A stretch of DNA of 64,000 nucleotides from Luteibacter aegosomatissinici (GCF_023078495.1 NZ_CP095742.1:4930365-4994364); one strand, 5' to 3'. Positions 9,058 to 17,857 are shown, counted from the first letter of the stretch. The notes: generated by a model from the letters alone, not told the origin. A program made the numbers and translations.

Positions 9058-10340
9058 TGCGCGCTGTCCGCCTCGGCCTCATCGCTGCGCTGGCCCTTGC
9101 CTGCGCAGCGGTGGCGTCGTGTGCGAAGGAAGAAAGCGGTACGCGTACGCTGGAGTTCTGGACGATCGGCCGCGAAGGCGAGGCCGTGCTCAAGCTGCTG
9201 CCGGAGTTCGAGCGCGAACACCCCGGCTTGCATGTGTCCGTACAACAGCTGCCGCTGACCGCCGCGCACCAGAAGCTGCTTACCGCGTATGCGGGCGACT
9301 CCACGCCGGATATCACCCAGCTGGGCAATACCTGGATTCCGGAGATGGTGGCGCTTAATGCGCTTGAGCCGCTCGATGCCCGCGTGAACGCGTCCAGGGT
9401 TGTCGACAAGGCCGATTACTTCCCGGCCATCTGGTCCACCAACGCGATTGACGGCACGCTGTACGGCGTGCCCTGGTACGTGGATACGCGCCTGCTGTTC
9501 TACCGCAAGGACCTGCTGGCGAAGGTGGGCTACGACCATCCGCCACGTGACTGGGCCGAATGGCAGGCGATGATGGCGAAGCTTGCCCAGCCGGTCGGCA
9601 AGGCGTACGGCGTGCTGCTGCCGACCAATGAGTTCGAGCAGTTGCTCGCGCTGGCCCTGCAGCAGCCCGATCCGCTGCTGCGCGATGGTGGCCGCTACGG
9701 CAACTTCCAGAGTCCCGGTTTCAAAAAGGCGCTGGCCTTCTACGTCTCGTTGTTCAAGGAGCAGCAGGCGCCGATGATGACCAACGTCGGCATCGGCAAC
9801 CCGTGGGCGGCGTTCGGCCAGGGCTTCTACGCGTTTTACCTGTCGGGCCCCTGGAATATCGGCGAGTTCCGCAAGCGCCTTCCGCCGGAACAGCAGGCGG
9901 ATTGGGGCACGGTAGCGTTGCCGGGACCGAATGGCCCGGGTGCTTCGAATGCCGGTGGCTCGAGCCTCGTGATCTACCGCAAGTCGAAGCATAAGGACGA
10001 CGCGTGGGCGCTTATCGAGTTCCTTTCGCGTCCTGAGATCCAGGAGCGCTTCTACCAGATCCTGGGCGACATGCCGCCGCGCCGCTCATCGTGGCAAGCG
10101 CCTGCGCTGCGTGACGACGACAAGGCCACCGCCTTCCGCGACCAGCTGGAACGGGTAAAGGCCACGCCGCCGGTCGCCGAGTGGGAACGCATCGTCACCG
10201 AAATGCAGCTGGTGGCGGCCCAGGCCGCGCACGGCGACCTCACGATCGACCAGGCCGCCGCCGAGATCGACCGCCGCGCCGATCGCCTGCTGGAGAAGCG
10301 ACGCTGGATGCTCGATCACGGCCACAAGGCAACGCCATGA
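9057..10340 (+). CDS. sugar ABC transporter substrate-binding lipoprotein
   Basis: A 427-residue extracellular-solute-binding protein of the MalE-like family 1. It has a lipoprotein signal with lipobox V-A-S-C at about residue 22, so it is predicted to be lipid-anchored. Family features include TLEFWTIGREGEAVLKLLPEFEREHPG near the N-terminus and the central NAGGSSLVIYRKSKHKDDAWALIEFLSRPEIQ segment. Start and upstream stop share bases (TAATG), showing translational coupling to the glucanase. Together with the two permeases it should import the oligosaccharide products. Confidence 0.88.
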   Translation: MRAVRLGLIAALALACAAVASCAKEESGTRTLEFWTIGREGEAVLKLLPEFEREHPGLHVSVQQLPLTAAHQKLLTAYAGDSTPDITQLGNTWIPEMVALNALEPLDARVNASRVVDKADYFPAIWSTNAIDGTLYGVPWYVDTRLLFYRKDLLAKVGYDHPPRDWAEWQAMMAKLAQPVGKAYGVLLPTNEFEQLLALALQQPDPLLRDGGRYGNFQSPGFKKALAFYVSLFKEQQAPMMTNVGIGNPWAAFGQGFYAFYLSGPWNIGEFRKRLPPEQQADWGTVALPGPNGPGASNAGGSSLVIYRKSKHKDDAWALIEFLSRPEIQERFYQILGDMPPRRSSWQAPALRDDDKATAFRDQLERVKATPPVAEWERIVTEMQLVAAQAAHGDLTIDQAAAEIDRRADRLLEKRRWMLDHGHKATP

Positions 10341-11218
10341 ACACCACCACCCGCGCCGCCTGGCTCTTCATCACGCCTGCGCTGATCATCCTCGGCCTGT
10401 TCTTCCTGTTGCCGGTGGTGGCCGCACTGGTGCTATCGGTTACCGACTTCGATCTGTACGCGCTGGCCGATATCCGCAACCTGCGTTTCGTCGCGCTGGA
10501 GAACTACTGGTCGCTTTTGCAGCGCCCGCTGTTCTGGTCGGCGCTGGGCCACACGCTGTACTTCGTGATCGTGGGCGTGCCGCTATCGCTCATGGCCTCG
10601 CTCGGCGCCGCCATGCTGCTGAACTCACCGCTGGTGCGCTTCAAGCCCTTCTTCCGCACTGCGCTGTTTGCGCCCGTGGTGACCACCGTGGTTGCCGTGG
10701 CCGTGATCTGGCGTTACCTGTTCAACACCAAATACGGCCTGATCAACTACGTGCTCGATTCGATGCACCTGCCGACCGTGGACTGGCTCGGCGATCCGCA
10801 CTGGGCCATGCCCACCATCATCCTGTTCGCCGTGTGGAAGAACTTCGGCTACAACATGATCATCTTCATGGCCGGCCTGCAGGCCATCCCGGCCGACCTG
10901 TACGAGGCGGCGCGCATTGATGGCGCCTCGGCCTGGGCGCAGTTCCGCCATATCACGCTCCCCATGTTGAAGCCGACCATGCTGATGGTGAGCATCCTCA
11001 CCGTGTCGGGCTACTTCCAGCTGTTTGCCGAACCGTACGTGATGACCGAAGGCGGCCCGCTGCAGAGCACGACCTCGGTGCTGTACCTGATGTACGAAGA
11101 AGGCTTCAAGTGGTGGAACCTTGGCTCGGCCTCCGCCGTGGCCTTCATCCTGTTCGTGATCATGTTCGTGGTCACCGCCGCGATGCTTCGCCTGTCGAAG
11201 CGGGGAGAGCCGGCATGA
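10337..11218 (+). CDS. sugar ABC transporter permease, MalF/UgpA-like
   Basis: A 293-residue membrane protein with six predicted transmembrane stretches. It carries the EAA cytoplasmic loop, here YEAARIDGASAWAQFRHITLP, which docks the ATPase. The ATG at 10337 overlaps the upstream stop as ATGA. No ATP-binding subunit is encoded in this operon. In related bacteria a shared MsiK/UgpC-type ATPase encoded elsewhere serves several such transporters, so the same is inferred here. Confidence 0.9.
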   Translation: MNTTTRAAWLFITPALIILGLFFLLPVVAALVLSVTDFDLYALADIRNLRFVALENYWSLLQRPLFWSALGHTLYFVIVGVPLSLMASLGAAMLLNSPLVRFKPFFRTALFAPVVTTVVAVAVIWRYLFNTKYGLINYVLDSMHLPTVDWLGDPHWAMPTIILFAVWKNFGYNMIIFMAGLQAIPADLYEAARIDGASAWAQFRHITLPMLKPTMLMVSILTVSGYFQLFAEPYVMTEGGPLQSTTSVLYLMYEEGFKWWNLGSASAVAFILFVIMFVVTAAMLRLSKRGEPA

Positions 11219-12036
11219 GCCCGCGCCTGGCCAAGGCCGTTATCAACGGCCTGCTGATCGCCGCGGCGGCCATCGCCATCGCGCCGCTGCTTTACATGGT
11301 CTCGGTATCGTTCATGACGCCGGGCGAGGCGAGTGCCCTGCCGCCGCCGGTGTTGCCCACGCATGCCACGCTGGCGAACTACCGCCAGCTGTTCATGAAT
11401 GCGGGCATGGGCCGCTACCTGTTCAACAGCCTGCTCATTTCCACCGCCATCACCGTGGTCTCGCTGGCCTTCAACCTGATGGCCGGCTATGCCTTCGCCA
11501 AGCTGGAGTTCAAGGGCAGGGCGCGGCTGTTCCAGCTACTGCTGGGCGCGCTGGTCATCCCGGCGCAGGTCGCCATGTTGCCGCTGTTCCTGTTGCTGAA
11601 GTACATGGGCCTGGTGAACACCTACGGTGCGGTGATCGTGCCGGCGCTCGCCACCATCTTCGGGATCTTCCTGGTTCGCCAGTACGCCAGCGGCATCCCC
11701 GATGACCTGATGGAAGCGGCGCGTATCGATGGCGCCGGCGAGTTCCGCATCTTCGCCACCATCATCATGCCGCTGCTGAAGCCGATCATGGTGACGCTGG
11801 CGATCTTCACCTTCCTGGCGGCATGGAACGACTTCATGTGGCCATTGATCGCGCTGACCGGGCAGGAGCATTACACCCTGCCCATCGCGCTGGCGTCGCT
11901 GTCGCGCGAGCACGTGCAGGATAGTGAGCTGATGATGGCCGGCTCGGTGGTCACGATCCTGCCGGTGCTGGTGTTGTTCCTCGCCCTGCAGCGCTACTAC
12001 CTCGAAGGCCTGCTGCTGGGCAGCGTAAAGGGTTAA
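11215..12036 (+). CDS. sugar ABC transporter permease, MalG/UgpE-like
   Basis: A 273-residue membrane protein, the partner permease. It starts by ATGA overlap at 11215. It contains the EAA loop MEAARIDGAGEFRIFATIIMP and the characteristic C-terminal membrane pair. It follows the MalF-like gene as in other sugar importers of the CUT1 class. Substrate inferred from the GH144-like neighbour: glucan oligosaccharides. Confidence 0.9.
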   Translation: MSPRLAKAVINGLLIAAAAIAIAPLLYMVSVSFMTPGEASALPPPVLPTHATLANYRQLFMNAGMGRYLFNSLLISTAITVVSLAFNLMAGYAFAKLEFKGRARLFQLLLGALVIPAQVAMLPLFLLLKYMGLVNTYGAVIVPALATIFGIFLVRQYASGIPDDLMEAARIDGAGEFRIFATIIMPLLKPIMVTLAIFTFLAAWNDFMWPLIALTGQEHYTLPIALASLSREHVQDSELMMAGSVVTILPVLVLFLALQRYYLEGLLLGSVKG

Positions 12037-12040
12037 GACC

Positions 12041-14935
12041 ATGCATCCCTGTAGGAGCGCCCTTGCGCGCGATATCGATTCGCCGGGCGCCGCAGGTCCC
12101 GTGGCCTCGGTTTGCCGTCGATCGCGCACAAGCGCGCTCCTGCAGGGGCTATGGCTCCTTGTGGCGGGCGGTGCGCAGGCGTCGACGCTGGATGCGTTCG
12201 ACACGACCACCGGCTGGCACGCCACGCACACCGATGACGTCTCAGCGACACTCCACGCGGTGCCTGGCAAGGTCGGCCAGGCGGTGTGCCTCGCGTTCGA
12301 CTTCAATGGCGTCTCCGGCGCCGCGTCGATTCGACGAACACTGCCCATTGATTTTCCCGAGGGCTTTGCGCTTGGCTTCGATGTGCGCGGCAACATGCCT
12401 GCGAACACCCTGCAGCTGAAGCTGATCGACGATACCGGCGACAACGTCTGGTGGTATCAGAAGCCGGGCTTCACGCCGTCGGCCGACTGGCAGCACATCG
12501 ATGCCACCAGCCGCCAGGTCGAGTTCGCCTGGGGTCCATTGAAGGACCGTACCTTGCGCCACACGCGCGAGGTGGAGTTCATGGTCTACAAGGAAGCCCA
12601 GCCAAACGCGGGCCCGGACAAGGGCGAGGTGTGCTTCGATAACCTGACGCTCGTGCCGCGCAAGCCCGAGGCCGTCCCCGTGCCGCCGCCGACACCGAAT
12701 GCGGTCTTTGAGCAGCGGGCTAAGGCAGTGCGCCGTGGGTTGTACCCACGCGGATTCTCCGGCGAGCAATCGTATTGGACCATCGTCGGCGTGGATGGTG
12801 GCAGCCGCGATTCCGCGCTGATCTCCGAAGACGGCGCCGTCGAGATCGTGCGCAGTGGGTTCTCGATCGAACCGTTCCTTATCGAGGCCGGCAAGCTGGT
12901 GACATGGGCCGACGTCACGGCGACGCAATCGCTGCGAGATCGTTACCTGCCCATGCCGTCGGTGGCATGGAAGAACGGCGATGTGTCGCTGACCACCACG
13001 GCGTTCGCGCAAGGCCAACCCGGATCCTCCGAGCTTGTGCTGTCGTACCGCGTCGCCAACGATGGCGATACGGCGCGTGACGTGACCCTGATGCTTGCGG
13101 CGCGGCCGTTCCAGGTGAATCCGCCGACCCAGTTCCTCAATGCACCGGGCGGCATCGCGACCCTTCGCGATCTGGCATGGGATGGGAAGGCACTCACCGT
13201 TAATGGCGAGCGGAAGGTCATACCGCTGCAAAAGACCGCTACCGTGATTGGGGCGGTGAACACGCCGCGGATGTTGACCGAGCGTGTGGATGCGGGTGAG
13301 TCGCTTGGGAGTCTTTCGTTAGGGGCGATCGCGAGCAAGCTCGCTCCTACAGACGTTTCGCGGGCGCCGGTTGCTCGGGCGGAGGGGCTGCCACCAGGCG
13401 TTGCGCGGCTGCACGATGGGTCGGGGTTTGCCCAGGGCGCGTTCGTCTATCCCCTGCATGTGCCGGCGCATGGTCATGTAGATCTGGGGCTGGTCGTGCC
13501 CGTAAAGCAGGATGACGTGGTCGCTGCGCCAGGCGACGCGGCAGCATGGCTGGCGTCGCACGGTGACGCGGTGGCCACGCAATGGCGTGAGAAGCTGGAC
13601 CGCGTGGATGTACGTGTACCTGCGGTGGCCCAGCCGATCGTCGATACGATGAAGAGCGGCATCGCGCAGATCCTCATCTCACGCGATGGCCCCGCGTTGC
13701 AGCCCGGCACGCGTTCGTACTCGCGTACCTGGGTGCGTGATGGCGCGATGATGCTGGAAGGCCTGCTACGCACCGGCCACGACGATGTCGCGCGCGAGTT
13801 TATCCGCTGGTACGCGCCGCACCAGTTTTCGAATGGAAAGGTGCCGTGCTGCGTCGATGCGCGTGGCTCCGATCCGGTGCCAGAGAACGATAGCCATGGC
13901 GAGCTGATCTTCAGCGTGGCCGAGCTTTGGCGGTACACGCATGATCGCGCGACCGTGGATGCGCTGTATCCCCATGTGCGCAAGGCGGCGCTTTATATGG
14001 ATACGTTGCGCGCCAGCGAACGGCAGCCTGCGCGGCTTGAAGGGCCGGACCGTGCGCTTTACGGCCTGATGCCCGCCTCGATCAGCCACGAAGGGTATTC
14101 GGCCAAGCCGATGCATTCGTACTGGGATGATTTCTGGGCGCTGAAGGGCTACGAGGACGCTACGGATCTCGCTGCCGCGCTCGGCCACGCCGAGGATGCA
14201 AGAACGTTTGGCGCGTCACGCGACCAGTTCCGCGAGGATCTGCACGCGTCGATTGCGGCGGCCGTGAAAGCGAAGGGCCTGACGTTTATCCCTGGCTCGG
14301 CGGAGCTGGGCGATTTCGACGCGACGTCGACGACCATCGCGCTCTCGCCCGGCGGCGAGGGATCGCGCCTGCCCAAGGCGCTGGTCGATGGCACGTTCGA
14401 GAAGTACTGGCAGTCGTTCGTCGCTCGCCGCGACGGCAAGGTGGCGTGGGAGGATTACACTCCCTACGAGCTGCGCACCATCGCGACCTTCGTTCGCCTG
14501 GGATGGCGCGATCGCGTGAATGACCTGATCGCGTTCTTCTTCGCCGATCGCCGCCCGGCGGCGTGGAACCAGTGGGCCGAGGTAGTCGGCCATGATCCGC
14601 GCAAGCCGCGCTTCGTCGGCGACATGCCGCACGCGTGGATCGCTTCGGATTACGTACGGTCAGCGCTGGACCTGTTCGCCTACGATCGCGAATCCGATAA
14701 CGCCATGGTGCTCGCGGCCGGCGTGCAGCCGTCGTGGCTCGAGGGTGAGGGCATCGCCATCCGCGACCTGCGGACGCCTTACGGCCGCTTCGGCTACACG
14801 CTCAAGGCGAAGGACGGCAAGGCGGAGCTCACGATAACTCAGCCGATCAGCCCGCCCGGTGGCCTGGTGCTGTCACTGCCCTCAGGCGAAACAAGGATCC
14901 CTGCCGGGAAGACCAGGATAAAGGCAGACCTGTAG
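12041..14935 (+). CDS. large secreted six-hairpin glycosidase with N-terminal jelly-roll domain
   Basis: Up to 964 residues from the ATG at 12041. After a hydrophobic stretch (LLQGLWLLVAGGAQA, about residues 34-48) comes a carbohydrate-binding-like beta-sandwich (about 50-210, ending VCFDNLTLV). A middle beta-rich domain follows, then an (alpha/alpha)6 catalytic-type region from about 530 (SRTWVRDGAMMLEGLLRTGHDDVAREFIRWY) similar to glycogen-debranching/six-hairpin glycosidases. Homologues are often labelled 'coagulation factor 5/8 type'. The first codons are made from an inverted pair of REP elements (12051-12148), so the true start may be the in-frame GTG at 12101. Another REP lies in frame at 13326-13351. 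Last gene of the glucanase operon; exact linkage specificity unknown. Confidence 0.75.
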   Translation: MHPCRSALARDIDSPGAAGPVASVCRRSRTSALLQGLWLLVAGGAQASTLDAFDTTTGWHATHTDDVSATLHAVPGKVGQAVCLAFDFNGVSGAASIRRTLPIDFPEGFALGFDVRGNMPANTLQLKLIDDTGDNVWWYQKPGFTPSADWQHIDATSRQVEFAWGPLKDRTLRHTREVEFMVYKEAQPNAGPDKGEVCFDNLTLVPRKPEAVPVPPPTPNAVFEQRAKAVRRGLYPRGFSGEQSYWTIVGVDGGSRDSALISEDGAVEIVRSGFSIEPFLIEAGKLVTWADVTATQSLRDRYLPMPSVAWKNGDVSLTTTAFAQGQPGSSELVLSYRVANDGDTARDVTLMLAARPFQVNPPTQFLNAPGGIATLRDLAWDGKALTVNGERKVIPLQKTATVIGAVNTPRMLTERVDAGESLGSLSLGAIASKLAPTDVSRAPVARAEGLPPGVARLHDGSGFAQGAFVYPLHVPAHGHVDLGLVVPVKQDDVVAAPGDAAAWLASHGDAVATQWREKLDRVDVRVPAVAQPIVDTMKSGIAQILISRDGPALQPGTRSYSRTWVRDGAMMLEGLLRTGHDDVAREFIRWYAPHQFSNGKVPCCVDARGSDPVPENDSHGELIFSVAELWRYTHDRATVDALYPHVRKAALYMDTLRASERQPARLEGPDRALYGLMPASISHEGYSAKPMHSYWDDFWALKGYEDATDLAAALGHAEDARTFGASRDQFREDLHASIAAAVKAKGLTFIPGSAELGDFDATSTTIALSPGGEGSRLPKALVDGTFEKYWQSFVARRDGKVAWEDYTPYELRTIATFVRLGWRDRVNDLIAFFFADRRPAAWNQWAEVVGHDPRKPRFVGDMPHAWIASDYVRSALDLFAYDRESDNAMVLAAGVQPSWLEGEGIAIRDLRTPYGRFGYTLKAKDGKAELTITQPISPPGGLVLSLPSGETRIPAGKTRIKADL
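12051..12148. repeat. inverted pair of GTAGGAGCGC-type REP elements inside the glycosidase 5' end
   Basis: The left arm starts GTAGGAGCGCCCTTGCGCGC at 12051. The right arm is its approximate reverse complement, ATCGCGCACAAGCGCGCTCC from 12121, ending with CTGCAGG. The pair overlaps the first codons of the glycosidase reading frame and encodes C-R-S-A-L-A-R-D and R-S-R-T-S-A-L-L-Q. Confidence 0.85.
13326..13351 (-). repeat. single REP element in frame inside the glycosidase gene
   Basis: Reverse complement of the GTAGGAGCG...GCGATC element. In the glycosidase frame it is read as A-I-A-S-K-L-A-P-T without disturbing the reading frame, at the end of the middle domain. Confidence 0.85.
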
Positions 14936-14942
14936 GAGCGCC
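14931..14942 (+). repeat. degenerate REP fragment at the 3' end of the glycosidase gene
   Basis: TGTAGGAGCGCC begins within the last codon/stop of the glycosidase, but the second half of the element is not conserved. The stop codon TAG is part of GTAGGAGC. Confidence 0.5.
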
Positions 14943-14946
14943 GCGG

Positions 14947-15306
14947 TCAGTGCGTCGCGACACGAGTGCGGAGCAACGCATCCACCGCCTGCTGCCACTC
15001 TGCCGAACCGGGTTCGGACTGCGGGGCTTCCTGGCCCAGCTTGGCGTTCACTGCCTGGTCCCAGGCGGGCGTATTCGGTTGGGGCCCGTGGCCGTCGTCG
15101 CTCACGGCGAGGGTCTTGTCGACCCAGCTGTACCACTCGGGGGTGCCAAGTGCGGCCGTGGCCGGTGCGGTACGGCCTGGCGCGGGCGAGGCGGCGGTGC
15201 TGCTCGCGGCCGGTGTACCGGCCTGTGGCGCGGGCGGGGACGAGGGCGAGCAGGCGGCAATGATGAAGGCGGCCGTCAGGGGAACGATGGTGAGGAGAAA
15301 GCGCAT
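14947..15306 (-). CDS. hypothetical lipoprotein
   Basis: A 119-residue protein with a lipoprotein signal: a charged start MRFLL, a hydrophobic core and lipobox I-A-A-C at about residues 16-19. An A/P/S/T-rich linker follows (20-55), and then a small globular part with two similar motifs, GTPEWYSWVDKTLAVSDDGHG and GSAEWQQAVDALLRTRVATH. I chose the ATG at 15306 because it starts right at the signal peptide. Function not recognised. Convergent with the glycosidase gene. Confidence 0.65.
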   Translation of the reverse strand: MRFLLTIVPLTAAFIIAACSPSSPPAPQAGTPAASSTAASPAPGRTAPATAALGTPEWYSWVDKTLAVSDDGHGPQPNTPAWDQAVNAKLGQEAPQSEPGSAEWQQAVDALLRTRVATH

Positions 15307-15372
15307 GGGCAATGAAGACCTGGCGAATGCGTATGGCGCCAAGCCTACAAACCCTTTCCGGTCCTTAACTTA

Positions 15373-15401
15373 AACGGGGCAGGGAACTTCCCTGCCCCGT
15401 T
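15373..15401 (-). terminator. strong hairpin, likely terminator of the pirin gene
   Basis: AACGGGGCAGGGA / TCCCTGCCCCGTT, a 13-bp perfect stem with a 3-base loop. On the minus strand it follows the pirin-family stop (15413) and is followed by a short T/A-rich stretch (GTTTAAGTTAA), fitting a rho-independent terminator. Confidence 0.7.
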
Positions 15402-15412
15402 CAGGTTCGACC

Positions 15413-16243
15413 TCAGAACTTCCCGGCACGGAAGTCGGCGATCGCCTGGTGGATCTGGTCCGGCGAGTTCATGACGAACGGGCCGTAGCGTGCCACCGGC
15501 TCCGCCAGCGGGCGCCCTGCGACAAGCAAAACCCGGGCGGGCTCGGAAGCCGCGAAGGCCACGGTATCGCCCTTCGAAAGCACGGCCAGCTCGCCACGCG
15601 CCAATGACTGGCCCGCCACGGTGGCGGCCTTTCCATCGAACACATACGCGAACGCGCTATGGCCATCCGGGAGCGCCAGCTCGACATCCGAGCCAGCCTC
15701 GAGCGCGATATCCAGGTACACCGGCTCCGTGGCGATGCCCGAAACCGGGCCTTTCGCCCCGGCGAGCTCACCAGCCACGACCTTCACGGTGACGCCTGCG
15801 GCCGGCTGCACCACCGGAATGTCCGAGGGTGGAATGTCCTGGTAGCGCGGGGCGGTCATCTTGTCCGCCGCCGGCAGATTCACCCACAGCTGGAAGCCCC
15901 ACATCAGGCCTTCTTCCTGCTGCGGCATCTCGGAGTGGATCAGGCCGCTGCCGGCCGTCATCCACTGGACGCTGCCCGGGCCAAGATCACCGGTGTTGCC
16001 CTTGTTATCGCCGTGGCGCATGCGCCCGGCGAGCATGTAGGTCACGGTTTCGAAGCCGCGATGCGGGTGATCCGGGAAGCCTTCGATGTAATCGCCAGCC
16101 TGGTCGGAACGGAACTCGTCCAGCATCAGGAACGGGTCAAGCATGTCGAGGGCAGGCTGGCCGATGACGCGCTTCAGCTTAACGCCGGCGCCGTCGGCGG
16201 TATCCATGCCGCGGACGCGGCGGGCGATGCTGCGGTAGGTCAT
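15413..16243 (-). CDS. pirin-family bicupin protein
   Basis: A 276-residue protein with the pirin N-terminal signature F-P-D-H-P-H-R-G-F-E-T-V-T-Y and the second metal-ligand region SGLIHSEMP. These together supply the three His and one Glu of the metal site. A second cupin domain forms the C-terminal half. Pirins are iron-binding; some act as quercetin dioxygenases or redox-sensing cofactors. The ATG at 16243 is preceded by GGAG at good spacing. Cytoplasmic. Role here not defined by neighbours. Confidence 0.9.
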   Translation of the reverse strand: MTYRSIARRVRGMDTADGAGVKLKRVIGQPALDMLDPFLMLDEFRSDQAGDYIEGFPDHPHRGFETVTYMLAGRMRHGDNKGNTGDLGPGSVQWMTAGSGLIHSEMPQQEEGLMWGFQLWVNLPAADKMTAPRYQDIPPSDIPVVQPAAGVTVKVVAGELAGAKGPVSGIATEPVYLDIALEAGSDVELALPDGHSAFAYVFDGKAATVAGQSLARGELAVLSKGDTVAFAASEPARVLLVAGRPLAEPVARYGPFVMNSPDQIHQAIADFRAGKF

Positions 16244-16340
16244 GGGGGGCTCCGGTGGGTTTCTGGATCCCTGCAAGATGACGTCATTGGGGCCTGTGGC
16301 ATAGGCCTGCGCGGTGAACGATGTGTTCCGGCAAGACCGT

Positions 16341-16367
16341 GATCGTGCGCGAGCGCGCTCCTACAGG
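16341..16367 (-). repeat. REP element next to the YecA-like gene stop
   Basis: Reverse-oriented copy (GATCGTGCGCGAGCGCGCTC then CTACAGG) placed immediately after the stop codon of the YecA-like gene on the minus strand. Confidence 0.8.
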
Positions 16368-16369
16368 GT

Positions 16370-17041
16370 TTAGTGCACCCAATGCCCCGCGCGCTGCCGC
16401 GGCGGATGTTCCTCGCCATCGCGGCGCGGCTTCACCAGTGCGCCCAGTTCGGCTTCGGTCGGTGCGTTTTCACGCCAGTAATTGCCCACGGCGATCAGCA
16501 CCTCGGGCAACTGGCCCAGGCACTCGTCGTATTCCTCATCGGTCAGCTTTTCGAATTCGGCATCGGCCTGCAGCACGCCTTCATCGACCGCCAGCGCCAT
16601 GATCGGGCCGAGCAGCTGCATCAGTTCCGGATCTTCCGCCAGGCGCGCTTCCCAGAGCTGGGCGCGCATATCGATGCCACGGCTGAACCCTTCGCACCAG
16701 CCGGCAGCCGACAGCATCGGGCCTTCTTCGGTATCGATCTCGCCGAGGATCGGTTCGTACGCATCGACATCGAGTTCAGCGGTGACCGAATCGTTGAGCT
16801 TGGCCAGCAGCGCCAGTACGCGATTGCCCTGGTCTTCATCCTCGAAGGCATCGTGGAGCACTTCGTGCAGCCATTCCTCGGGCTTTACCTCGAGCGGACC
16901 TACCGCCACGGCGGAGAGCAACCCATGCACGCCATCGAGCATGAGGTCACCATCGTTACCGTGCACGCGCAGGTAGGTATCGAGTTCTTCCAGTTCCTTG
17001 TCATCCAGGGAGCTGGGCCATTCGGATTTGGGTACGTTCAA
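16370..17041 (-). CDS. YecA/UPF0149-family protein
   Basis: A 223-residue acidic protein matching UPF0149/YecA-like proteins: LDTYLRVHGNDGDLMLDGVHGLLSAVAVGP near the start, EWLHEVL, and AGWCEGFSRG in the middle. The C-terminus lacks the metal-binding SEC-C motif of E. coli YecA and ends basic (PPRQRAGHWVH). I chose the TTG at 17041: it overlaps the stop of the exonuclease III gene (TTGA) and has GGAG seven bases upstream, so it is probably translated by coupling. Function unknown in this family. Confidence 0.8.
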   Translation of the reverse strand: MNVPKSEWPSSLDDKELEELDTYLRVHGNDGDLMLDGVHGLLSAVAVGPLEVKPEEWLHEVLHDAFEDEDQGNRVLALLAKLNDSVTAELDVDAYEPILGEIDTEEGPMLSAAGWCEGFSRGIDMRAQLWEARLAEDPELMQLLGPIMALAVDEGVLQADAEFEKLTDEEYDECLGQLPEVLIAVGNYWRENAPTEAELGALVKPRRDGEEHPPRQRAGHWVH

Positions 17042-17805
17042 AGCGTTAACTCCAGCGCGACGGGCGCGTGGTCGGACGGTTGCTCCCACTTCCGCGGTGC
17101 CTTGTCGATGATGGACGAGGTGGCCACGGCCTTGAGCGCATCGCTGATCAGGATAAGGTCGATCCGCAGCCCCATGTTGCGCCGGAACGCGGCCTGACGG
17201 TAGTCCCACCAGCTGAATAGCCCGGCCTCCTCGGAGAACAGGCGGAAGCTGTCGTGAAGGCCCGTATCGAGCAGCGCCTGAAGCGCGGCGCGCTCGGGCG
17301 GGGAGCAGAAAATATCCTCGCCCCAGGCTACCGGATCGTACACATCACGGTCGTCGCGGCAGATGTTGAAATCGCCCAGGACAACCACTTTCGGATGCTT
17401 CGCCATTTCCTGCGCGACAAAGTCGCGCACCCTGGCCAGCCAGTGCAGTTTGTAGATGTACTTCTCGTCGCCGAGCGCCTTGCCGTTGACGACGTAAAGG
17501 TTGATGACGCGCACGTCACCCACGGTGGCCGCCAGGATGCGCCGCTGCGGATCATCCAGGCCTTCGATGTCGGTGACGATATCGCTCAGTTCATCCTTCG
17601 CCAGGATGGCCACGCCGTTATAGGTTTTCTGCCCGGAAAACACCGAGCGGTAGCCCATGGCGGCGATCTCATCGACGGGAAACTTGTCGTCGGTGAGCTT
17701 GGTTTCCTGCAGCGCGATGATGTCCGGCTGCGCCTCACCCAGCCATTGCTGGAGGTGGGGCAGGCGGACCTTGAGCGAATTGACGTTCCACGAAGCGATC
17801 TTCAT
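17038..17805 (-). CDS. xthA: exodeoxyribonuclease III (AP endonuclease)
   Basis: A 255-residue exonuclease III-type protein, the expected family length. Motifs in order: MKIASWNVNSLKVRLPHL, the metal-binding Glu in ALQETKL, the conserved VLGDFNI, and the C-terminal SDHAPV with the catalytic His. It removes 3' ends and cleaves at abasic sites in base excision repair. Located downstream of oligopeptidase A on the same strand and overlapping the YecA-like start by a few bases. Confidence 0.93.
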   Translation of the reverse strand: MKIASWNVNSLKVRLPHLQQWLGEAQPDIIALQETKLTDDKFPVDEIAAMGYRSVFSGQKTYNGVAILAKDELSDIVTDIEGLDDPQRRILAATVGDVRVINLYVVNGKALGDEKYIYKLHWLARVRDFVAQEMAKHPKVVVLGDFNICRDDRDVYDPVAWGEDIFCSPPERAALQALLDTGLHDSFRLFSEEAGLFSWWDYRQAAFRRNMGLRIDLILISDALKAVATSSIIDKAPRKWEQPSDHAPVALELTL

Positions 17806-17819
17806 CGCCCCATTGTAAT

Positions 17820-17857
17820 GGAAACCCGCGTGACGACCCGGCGTCAGGCGGGTTTCC
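17820..17857 (-). terminator. hairpin between oligopeptidase A and exonuclease III genes
   Basis: GGAAACCCGC / GCGGGTTTCC forms a perfect 10-bp stem with an 18-base loop in the gap between the two genes. There is no T-run after it on the minus strand, so it may be a weak or factor-dependent terminator or a processing/stability element. Confidence 0.4.
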
